Assembly (NCBI GenBank): GCA_964506505.1
Contig: CAZDKY010000049.1
Coordinates: 1-29,817, forward strand
DNA from: M55B129 sp964506505
Lineage (GTDB): Bacteria; Bacillota; Dethiobacteria; DTU022
Direction: 5' to 3'
Length of the DNA: 29,817 nucleotides
Made by a program: the position numbers and the translations under genes. Of this stretch, positions 24,125 through 29,817 are shown piece by piece (positions within the stretch are counted from its first letter, which is position 1; each line of letters begins with the position of its first letter). The notes beneath the pieces were generated by a model. The model saw only the letters and a program-made list of their open reading frames with translations, made no database searches and had not been told where the DNA came from.

Positions 24125-25252
24125 ATGGCCATGGACGGGTGGAAAGAAAAACTTTTCAGGCACTACCTGATCTGGTCATGCCGCCCGGCGAGGATCCGCG
24201 GTTATCTGCACCGTATTCTGCCCTCGTCCCGGATTTCCCACCCTGCAGAGCGTAGCCGCATCAGGGCGGCTGCCCTCCAGCTTGAGCTGCATCTTGTTAA
24301 AGACCCTTTCCATTATATTGATCAAATGCATCGCCGCATCAGGGCGGCGGTAAAAGAGGGAGCGCAGCTGATCGCTTTTCCCGAATACAATAACCTGGCC
24401 CTGCTGGGGCTCCTGCCCGGCATAGAAAAAATGGAAGAAGCCTACAGAAGCAAAGGCAGGCAGGGAGCTGAGCCGGATGAAAAGAACAAAAAAGCAGAGG
24501 GGAGTGAAGCAAAATCACCGGCCGACGATATCAGCCTGGTCGAAGTTTTTCGTTATATGAGCCCGGCTGTCGAACCGCTGGTGAAAACGCTTTTCAGCGT
24601 CCTGGCCGCTGCTTACGGAGTCCACATCATGGCCGGAAGCTATGTTATTGCTGATGGCGAAGCAACAGTCAACCGCTCTTGTCTCTTTGGCCCTGCCGGT
24701 GAGCTGATAGGATTGCAGGACAAGGTCCACCTCCTGCCCCTGGAAGCCGAATGGGGGCTAAAACGGGGCAGCGCTTTTTCCATTTTTGACACAACTTTCG
24801 GCAGGCTGGCTGTTCCTGTGTGCATGGATGCCACCTATTTTGAGACCTTTCGTATCCTTGAAAACAAGGGTACTGACATTGTTCTTTTGCCCATTGCCAA
24901 CCTTGAATCCTATAACTACTGGCTCGCTCTGCGTGGTATCTGGCCCCGGGTGCAGGAGAGTCTCCTTTACGGAATCAAAAGTGCCCTGGTAGGTACCATC
25001 GCCGGGATGACCTTCACAGGTCGGGCCGGTATTTTTGCCCCGCTCGAGCTCACCCCGCGCCGTGACGGTGTCCTGGCCGAGGTGGAAACTTTCGAGCGGG
25101 AAGGAATGGCCGTTGCCGATCTGGATCTGGAAGCTCTTCAGTCCCTGCGTTTAAATCATCCCTGGCGTGACAGTAACAAAGCTTTCTATGAAAGATATTT
25201 ATCCGAAAGTACATACACAGCGAGCATGAAAGAGCATACCCACTTTGATTAA
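24125..25252 (+). CDS. carbon-nitrogen hydrolase (nitrilase superfamily)
   Basis: A 375-residue nitrilase-superfamily amidase or nitrilase with the triad intact: Glu87 (AFPEYNNL), Lys200 (LQDKVHLLP) and Cys233 (PVCMDATYFE). The second conserved Glu (LPLEAEWGL) is present. About 45 extra residues precede the fold (KLFRHYLIWSCRPARI...), perhaps a membrane- or partner-binding helix. A charged insert (about residues 100-137) interrupts the fold after the first active-site loop. ATG at 24125 follows AAGGAAGGG; an in-frame ATG at 24038 lies upstream of the possible promoter and has no site. The substrate is unknown. The preceding gene is a related protein without catalytic residues, so a two-subunit assembly is possible. 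Confidence 0.83.
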   Translation: MAMDGWKEKLFRHYLIWSCRPARIRGYLHRILPSSRISHPAERSRIRAAALQLELHLVKDPFHYIDQMHRRIRAAVKEGAQLIAFPEYNNLALLGLLPGIEKMEEAYRSKGRQGAEPDEKNKKAEGSEAKSPADDISLVEVFRYMSPAVEPLVKTLFSVLAAAYGVHIMAGSYVIADGEATVNRSCLFGPAGELIGLQDKVHLLPLEAEWGLKRGSAFSIFDTTFGRLAVPVCMDATYFETFRILENKGTDIVLLPIANLESYNYWLALRGIWPRVQESLLYGIKSALVGTIAGMTFTGRAGIFAPLELTPRRDGVLAEVETFEREGMAVADLDLEALQSLRLNHPWRDSNKAFYERYLSESTYTASMKEHTHFD

Positions 25253-25421
25253 TCATTTACACCCCCGATCAGTCGGTCTTGATTTAATGGTTCCGGCTGT
25301 AGACGGCGATGAGTATGTAATTATCGAAGCCAACGAGCGGCCGGGGTTGGCCAACCATGAACCCCAGCCTACCGCCGGGCGCTTTATTGATTTTCTATTT
25401 CCCGAAACAGCTGAACATTAA
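25230..25421 (+). pseudogene. C-terminal remnant of an ATP-grasp-type enzyme
   Basis: An open stretch of 63 codons between a TGA at 25227 and a TAA at 25419, partly overlapping the end of the nitrilase-fold gene in another frame. It encodes GLDLMVPAV, then EYVIIEANERPGLANHEPQ and FIDFLFPE. The E-x-N-x-x-PGL pattern followed by H-x-P-x-x-G and a final FLFP is that of the C-terminal lobe of ATP-grasp ligases such as cyanophycin synthetase or glutathione-type ligases. There is no ribosome site and nothing resembling the N-terminal or central ATP-grasp domains is upstream. A short ORF from the ATG at 25287 (44 codons) is possible but lacks a site. Confidence 0.5.
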
Positions 25422-25466
25422 AACAGCAAAAATGGATCCTGCTTCGTCTCTTATGAATTTTCATCA

Positions 25467-25516
25467 AATAGCCGGATAAGAGAATACGACCTGAACCTTT
25501 TCCGGCTATTCTTTTT
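25467..25516 (+). terminator. intrinsic terminator downstream of the nitrilase-fold genes
   Basis: AATAGCCGGA (25467-25476) is the exact reverse complement of TCCGGCTATT (25501-25510). The ten-base stem with a 24-base loop is followed by CTTTTT. It stops rightward transcription. The right arm overlaps the stop codon of the leftward ybaK-type gene, so the hairpin may serve both converging transcripts, although there is no good T run on the minus strand. Confidence 0.75.
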
Positions 25517-25982
25517 CCATATCAACTATTTTCCCGTCTGTAACCTGTTGCAGCTGCTTGAAAGTGATGGGCAGCAGGGAATGGGGAGTGCCGGCGGAAG
25601 TGTAAACTGTATCAAAACGCTCCATTGAACGGTCCAGGTAAATGGGTACGCTTCTATCAATGTCATAGGGGCAGACACCACCGATCTTGTAACCGGTAAT
25701 ATCTTCCACTTCAGCCGGTTTGGCTATTTTTGCTTTTCCCCCGCCCAGCAGGGAGCGTACCTTTTTATCGTCTATTTTAATATCACCGGCAGCGACAAAG
25801 AGCCCGTACTTTTCGCCGGAGCGAAAAAGGATGGACTTGGCAATCTGGCCCAGTTCCACTTCCAGCGCATCCGCCGCTTCGGCAGCCGTTTTGGTTGTTT
25901 TTTCATGTTCCCATGGGACCAGGTTAAAATTGAACTGTTCAAGGTAGCGATGGGCCCGTTTTAGGGCCGGATTTTCATTCAA
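25506..25982 (-). CDS. YbaK/EbsC-type aminoacyl-tRNA deacylase
   Basis: A 158-residue protein of the YbaK/ProX deacylase fold, which hydrolyses mischarged aminoacyl-tRNAs (Cys-tRNA-Pro in the best-studied members). The invariant Lys49 lies in QIAKSILFR, and the GGVCPYD loop (101-107) and AGTPHSLLPIT segment near the C-terminus are as expected for the family. TTG at 25982 is the likely start because GAGGTGA ends 5 bases before it; the GTG at 25991 is inside that site. It lies 33 bases after the transporter gene and may share its transcript. Specificity cannot be decided from sequence. Confidence 0.88.
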   Translation of the reverse strand: MNENPALKRAHRYLEQFNFNLVPWEHEKTTKTAAEAADALEVELGQIAKSILFRSGEKYGLFVAAGDIKIDDKKVRSLLGGGKAKIAKPAEVEDITGYKIGGVCPYDIDRSVPIYLDRSMERFDTVYTSAGTPHSLLPITFKQLQQVTDGKIVDMEKE

Positions 25983-26015
25983 TTGGATCACCTCGGTTAG
26001 ATTAAGAATATTAAA

Positions 26016-27347
26016 TTAAGGCCGGCCGGCTTCTTCTTCCTGGTAAGCCTGTACCTCTTTTTCAGGGTAGCGGGTAAAAACGATTACCCCGATCAGGATA
26101 AAGAGAGCAGAGACAGGCCCCGTTAGCTGGATCCCAAGGGGCTGTAGTGAAGTGCTGCCGAAAAGCTGCAGCAGGGCCCCGGTAACCAGGGTTGAGAGGC
26201 CCATGGCCAGCTTGAGGATAAAACCCTGGGCGCCGAAATACATTGCTTCACGGCGCTGCCCGGAGAGGGTACTTTCCAGGTCGGTGACGGCAGCCACGAT
26301 AGCGTCGGGGACAACGAAGATCACTGAAAGAGGCAGCCCGGCCAGGCCCATTAAAATATAGGCAAATACTTCAGGCGACAGGCCGAACAACGGCCGGCCG
26401 AAAAAGAAAAAAAAGGGCAGCAAAACCATGAAACCGGCCAGGGCGAACATCATCGGTGCTTTTAAGCCGAGCTTCTTTGAGACAATATTGACCACCGGGA
26501 AGAAGAACAGGGCTACGACAAAGGCAAGCCCGAAATAGATTGAGGTGGCATTTTCCCCCGCGCCCATCAGGACCGTCACGTAGAGGGGAATATTGAGGGT
26601 GATAATATTGAAACCGAGCCAGAATGTAACATTGCCAATCAGGTAAATGACGAATGCTTTATTTTTAAAAGTAGTTACAATTGCTTCAATCAGGCCGAGA
26701 GTGGCCGGTTTGGCTTCGGCGTAATCCTTTTCTTTGATCAGCAGGGGAATGTAGAGCAGGATCAGGCCAAGTATGGCCATCAACCAGACCATGCCGTGAA
26801 AACCGAGACTGCCAATGAGAATCCCTGCGCCGATTAAGGCAATGCCGACTCCCAGCAGGCTGAAGACCGCCTTGAAGGTGGAGAGATCAACCCGGTCGCG
26901 GGTGCTGCGGGCCAGCTCGGGCAGCAGGGCCAGGTAGGGATTGACATAAGCAGTGAAGAGGGCAAAGTATAATCCCAGCAGAACAGCCAGGTAAAAAGTA
27001 TTCAGGAGCGATTTTTCTGCCACTGGGGGATAAAAAAGGAAGATGAAGATGGCCACGTAGGCTACCCCGCTAAAAAGCATAAAGGGCATCCGCCGCCCCA
27101 GGTTTCCACTGTAATTATCAGACCAGCGGGCAATCAGCGGATCGGCCACAGCATCGATCACCCGGCCGAAAAACATAATCAGGCCGAAGGCAAAGGGCGG
27201 CATCAGGGCTTCGACGCCTTCCAGGGGGCTGGTAATGTAGTAATAAAAAAGCCAGGTAATTAAAACACGGTCGATGAGACTGTAACCGCCGGCTCCGGTT
27301 CCATAGGCGATTTTGCCCCACAGAGAAAGCTGTTTTAATTTAACCAT
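26016..27347 (-). CDS. GPH-family sugar:cation symporter (MFS)
   Basis: A 443-residue transporter with 12 predicted helices in the glycoside-pentoside-hexuronide (GPH) family, MelB-like. The N-terminal signature LSLWGKIAYGTGAGG, the motif RVIDAVADPLIARWSDNYSG with GRRMPFML, and the helix-4/5 region (PELARSTRDRVDLSTFKA) are typical. Such proteins import glycosides with Na+ or H+. AAGGAG lies 10 bases before the ATG. It follows the glycosidase gene by 113 bases with no terminator between them, which supports a role in taking up or recycling the sugar that enzyme releases. The substrate is unknown. Confidence 0.88.
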   Translation of the reverse strand: MVKLKQLSLWGKIAYGTGAGGYSLIDRVLITWLFYYYITSPLEGVEALMPPFAFGLIMFFGRVIDAVADPLIARWSDNYSGNLGRRMPFMLFSGVAYVAIFIFLFYPPVAEKSLLNTFYLAVLLGLYFALFTAYVNPYLALLPELARSTRDRVDLSTFKAVFSLLGVGIALIGAGILIGSLGFHGMVWLMAILGLILLYIPLLIKEKDYAEAKPATLGLIEAIVTTFKNKAFVIYLIGNVTFWLGFNIITLNIPLYVTVLMGAGENATSIYFGLAFVVALFFFPVVNIVSKKLGLKAPMMFALAGFMVLLPFFFFFGRPLFGLSPEVFAYILMGLAGLPLSVIFVVPDAIVAAVTDLESTLSGQRREAMYFGAQGFILKLAMGLSTLVTGALLQLFGSTSLQPLGIQLTGPVSALFILIGVIVFTRYPEKEVQAYQEEEAGRP

Positions 27348-27460
27348 TTCTGCCCATCTCCTTCGGCTATATTCTCCGACTGGGGTCCTCTCGTTTTTAA
27401 TTTTTTCTGCTGCTGTTGGAAAACGCTTTTTTTATGGCCTGGGCCGGAACTTCTTCAGTA

Positions 27461-29350
27461 TTAATCTGCCGGAGATTCTGTTCCTTCGCCGGTTTCAAGT
27501 TCTTCCGGGCTTTCTTCCCGGACCTTCCTGCCGGTCAGGGCGAAGGCAAGGAAACCGGCGCCCGAGGCAAAGGCGGCTCCGGTGGATACTTTTCCTGTCT
27601 GAGGATCCACAGTTTCACAGAAGAAGCCGTTATCCATTGCGGACCTCTTCAAGAAATCAAGGCCGCCGGCGTTGCAGGCCAGCAGATCATTGCAGGCAGC
27701 CAGGGGCCAGGGGTTGCCGGCATGCCGCGAACCCGCTTCTTCAAAGGGGGCGCCGGAATGAAAATATTTATTGTTGGTTGAACGAATCCAGCGCACAGTA
27801 TTCTTGAAAACAGTTTCATCGGGGGAACAGAAACCGTAATGTGCCAAAAGCTGCAGGCTTCCCGGGGGATTATCGTAAAGAGTGAAACGCCCTCTTCCAT
27901 CAACGGACCAGGCAAACATGACCCCCAAGGGGCCCTTAACAATGCAATTTTCGTAAATCGCCTGCTGCAGCTCCGCTGCCAGGATGGCAAAATCAGCTTT
28001 GTGCTCCCAGTGCTCGCCGGCTTGCAGATGTCCCAGGAAGCGGAAGGAGCACTGCAGGATGGCGTTATCATAGGTCAGGTAGGGATAACGCACCGGGTCA
28101 TCTGAAGGATCGAGGAACGTACTGTAAAGCCCCACCTTCGGATCAAAGAGGTCGAGGGCTTTTTCAGCTAGCAGGGTCAAACCTTCGCTGATTTTCTGAT
28201 TTTCAAGCAGCGTATAATCACCGCTTTCGGTCAGATAATGGCGCAGGGCTAGAAAGTAGGCACAGAGCTGGTCCAGTTCAAAACCGGGGTATAGAAGAGT
28301 TCCGTTAAGATAATGGGCGTGTTCGCCGCAGTTTCTGAGGTGGCGGCGAAAGACGGTGAGCAGCAGCTCACGGGCAGCACCCGGATCGACCATCATCACT
28401 GCCGGAAAGCTCCAGAGCAGGGCGTCCCTGCTCCAGAAAGCGGCACTGACGTAGTAGCGGGGGCTGCGAGAAGTGAGAAAAACAACTTCTTCACTGTCCA
28501 AAGAACGAGCCGTGGAATAAAAGTAGCTAAAAAAGAGGTTTTTGTTCAACAGACTGTCAAGTTCACCATTTTCACTGCTTTGGCAGCGACTTTCGAGCCA
28601 TTGGAGGGTGTATAATTTCAGGTTTTCCACTCCGTGGCGGCGCAGGTCCACGGTAGTGGTTCCCGCCCCGTTTGCTTCGAGATTAACCGCCCCGTAAAGA
28701 GTGGCTGTAAAGCATTCACCGGTTGCCACTTCAGCCGCACAGCTGGCCTGATAACAATCTTTTTCTTCGCTTTGATGCCACTCTACCTGTGGTTCAACAG
28801 CCAGGGCCAGGGCGGCCATGGGCAATCCTGCCGTTGCTTCCAGCACCAGGCTGTTTGTCCAGTTGTTATATTCAAGGCGGCGGCTGCCTTCCACCGGACG
28901 GCTACTGAAAACAAGATAATTAAATGCTGTCCAGCATACTTTCCAGCCCAGTTTGATTCTCAGGCTGCGGTTGCCCTGGTTGGCCAGGGAGAGGTGGTAG
29001 AAAAAGCCCTTTTGGCCGGGCGGGCATACTATTTCGCCTTTTAGCGTCCATTCTTCACCGGAGAGGCAGAAACCGGGCAGCCAGTCCATCTCGTAATTCC
29101 ACTCAGCCCTGTTGCCCGGATCGATTGCTTCTTCCTCTACCTGCAGGATGGGGGTTAGCAAAGGATTGTCGGCGGAGCCGCAGAATTCAAACAGGCCGTG
29201 ACAATCGAGGCGCAGCACATTGGCTGAAATGATACTCCCGTTCTTCTCAATCTGCGGCAGGGCAATATATTCATTGCCCGTCATGAATAACGGCTCCTCC
29301 GGGGGGATGCTTTTGGGAACGGTTAAATAAGGTTCGCTGCTGTTGTCCAT
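27461..29350 (-). CDS. putative glycoside hydrolase, six-hairpin (alpha/alpha)6 class
   Basis: A 629-residue, probably cytosolic protein with no signal peptide. Residues 1 to about 255 look like a beta-sandwich domain (VLRLDCHGLFEF, WKVCWTAFNYLVF) and about 260-600 an alpha/alpha barrel. FWSRDALLWSFPAVM (305-319, with Arg308-Asp309) and LYPGFELDQLCAYFLALRHYL recall the F-x-x-RD and acidic substrate-binding motifs of GH15, GH125 and debranching-type glycosidases. I cannot assign one family. The start is set at ATG 29350, 7 bases after AAAGGAG; an in-frame ATG at 29431 lies upstream of a set of inverted repeats. The C-terminal 20 residues are very acidic. It shares its direction with the downstream GPH symporter. 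Confidence 0.7.
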   Translation of the reverse strand: MDNSSEPYLTVPKSIPPEEPLFMTGNEYIALPQIEKNGSIISANVLRLDCHGLFEFCGSADNPLLTPILQVEEEAIDPGNRAEWNYEMDWLPGFCLSGEEWTLKGEIVCPPGQKGFFYHLSLANQGNRSLRIKLGWKVCWTAFNYLVFSSRPVEGSRRLEYNNWTNSLVLEATAGLPMAALALAVEPQVEWHQSEEKDCYQASCAAEVATGECFTATLYGAVNLEANGAGTTTVDLRRHGVENLKLYTLQWLESRCQSSENGELDSLLNKNLFFSYFYSTARSLDSEEVVFLTSRSPRYYVSAAFWSRDALLWSFPAVMMVDPGAARELLLTVFRRHLRNCGEHAHYLNGTLLYPGFELDQLCAYFLALRHYLTESGDYTLLENQKISEGLTLLAEKALDLFDPKVGLYSTFLDPSDDPVRYPYLTYDNAILQCSFRFLGHLQAGEHWEHKADFAILAAELQQAIYENCIVKGPLGVMFAWSVDGRGRFTLYDNPPGSLQLLAHYGFCSPDETVFKNTVRWIRSTNNKYFHSGAPFEEAGSRHAGNPWPLAACNDLLACNAGGLDFLKRSAMDNGFFCETVDPQTGKVSTGAAFASGAGFLAFALTGRKVREESPEELETGEGTESPAD

Positions 29351-29382
29351 AACCATGCTCCTTTTTACCAAAAAAGTCATTG

Positions 29383-29417
29383 CCGGATAAATAAAAAGTT
29401 TATCCGGGTATCCCGGA
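29383..29417. promoter_or_regulatory. nested inverted repeats upstream of the glycosidase gene
   Basis: CCGGATAAA (29383-29391) and TTTATCCGG (29399-29407) form a perfect nine-base inverted repeat with a seven-base spacer. The right arm is shared with a second perfect repeat, TCCGGG (29403-29408) and CCCGGA (29412-29417), around TAT. They lie 33-67 bases upstream of the ATG. They may be operators or a leader hairpin with two alternative forms. No clear promoter was found nearby. Confidence 0.5.
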
Positions 29418-29431
29418 CTGTCTATTTTCAA

Positions 29432-29586
29432 TTCGCTCTTGTTTCTAAAAAACCTTCATCTGACATGGGTTTAAATTAATCACATCAGTTCTGTCCGCAA
29501 TCGATTATTCTCACCAAGCAAAACTAACAAATCCGATCCTTAGATGTCATTATTACAGAACAAACACATCAAATACAATCGCTGTC
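29432..29586. other. intergenic spacer between glycosidase and tRNA
   Basis: An A/T-rich divergent spacer. It should hold the glycosidase promoter, but the best candidates by eye (TTGCGG with TAATTT 16 bases away on the minus strand) are weak. No small gene with a ribosome site was seen. Confidence 0.4.
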
Positions 29587-29615
29587 TTGACGGTTAAGTC
29601 ACAAACCCTTATAAT
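29587..29615 (+). promoter_or_regulatory. sigma-A promoter of the tRNA-Leu gene
   Basis: TTGACG (29587-29592) and a perfect TATAAT (29610-29615) are separated by 17 bases, 25 bases before the mature tRNA. Transcription would start near 29622. Confidence 0.85.
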
Positions 29616-29639
29616 CTTAATGGAATTAAAAGAGAACAT

Positions 29640-29724
29640 GTCGGGGTGGCGGAATAGGCAGACGCGCACGTTTGAGGGGCGTGTGGTGAATACCGTGGGG
29701 GTTCAAGTCCCCCTCCCGACACCA
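29640..29724 (+). tRNA. tRNA-Leu (anticodon GAG)
   Basis: An 85-base class II tRNA. The acceptor GTCGGGG pairs with TCCCGAC (one G-U). The anticodon arm is CACGT-TTGAGGG-GCGTG with GAG in the loop; a variable arm (TGGTGAATACCG) follows. The T arm is GGGGG-TTCAAGT-CCCCC. CCA is encoded in the DNA at 29722-29724. It reads CUC and CUU codons. Confidence 0.95.
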
Positions 29725-29727
29725 CTT

Positions 29728-29768
29728 TAAATGGAACGTGGAGATATCGCTCCACGTTCCATTTTTTT
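29728..29768 (+). terminator. intrinsic terminator of the tRNA-Leu transcript
   Basis: ATGGAACGTGGAG (29731-29743) is the exact reverse complement of CTCCACGTTCCAT (29750-29762), with a six-base loop and seven T after it. The A run before the stem extends pairing with the T run. The tRNA is therefore probably transcribed alone. Confidence 0.92.
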
Positions 29769-29817
29769 CTTGGATATCAGGAGGGTAAAAAACGATATTT
29801 ATAATATCAAGTTCGGG

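Noticed and set aside
27313..27807. A 164-codon plus-strand open frame across the glycosidase end and the gap
   Set aside because: It is antisense to the glycosidase C-terminus, has no ribosome site, and encodes a Pro/Arg-rich shadow.
29769..29817. AGGAGGG near the right edge as the ribosome site of a further gene
   Set aside because: No ATG, GTG or TTG follows at a suitable distance before the window ends, so no gene can be supported.

Overview
The window looks like a chromosomal stretch of a Gram-positive, probably anaerobic Firmicute (Clostridia-like). The basis is strong AGGAGG-type ribosome binding sites before nearly every gene, frequent TTG starts, consensus vegetative promoters and U-tract terminators, an FMN riboswitch ahead of a ribD-ribE-ribBA-ribH operon, and a DNA polymerase I with a degenerate proofreading domain. 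I cannot name a genus from sequence alone.

Region 1 (1-4113, minus strand) is a Mrp/Mbh-type membrane antiporter operon transcribed leftwards: mrpB, mrpC, mrpD, mrpE, mrpF, mrpG, then two short genes that match the split C-terminal part of MrpA (MbhD/DUF4040 and MbhE). It leaves the window just after another gene begins. No full-length MrpA is present in the visible part. A good promoter with an overlapping inverted repeat lies just upstream of mrpB. Region 2 (4114-4555) is an AT-rich divergent intergenic spacer.

Region 3 (4556-13646, plus strand) is the most unusual part: five consecutive genes, all of the same proton-translocating antiporter family (NuoL/NuoM/NuoN/MrpA/MrpD), of 717, 490, 491, 508 and 726 residues. 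The first and last are close paralogues with long C-terminal extensions. No quinone-site, Fe-S, NADH or hydrogenase subunit is present in the window. With mrpD this gives six ion-pumping modules back to back. The working inference is that the two divergent operons build one multi-module Mrp/complex-I-like ion-translocating complex, the plus-strand genes supplying the missing MrpA-type module(s).

Region 4 (13742-15085) is a single MmgE/PrpD-family gene of unknown substrate. Region 5 (15091-18914) is the riboflavin biosynthesis operon behind a sigma-A promoter, an FMN riboswitch with an extra hairpin in loop 2, and an intrinsic terminator. Region 6 (18934-25252) continues on the same strand with polA, mutM, coaE and two nitrilase-fold genes. 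The first of these has lost all three catalytic residues; the second keeps them. Behind it lies a C-terminal remnant of what looks like an ATP-grasp enzyme, then a strong terminator.

Region 7 (25506-29350, minus strand) holds a putative glycosidase of the six-hairpin class, a GPH-type sugar:cation symporter and a YbaK-type aminoacyl-tRNA deacylase. Nested inverted repeats sit upstream of the glycosidase. Region 8 is a tRNA-Leu(GAG) with its own consensus promoter and a strong terminator. No CRISPR array, complete insertion sequence, rRNA or phage gene was seen.
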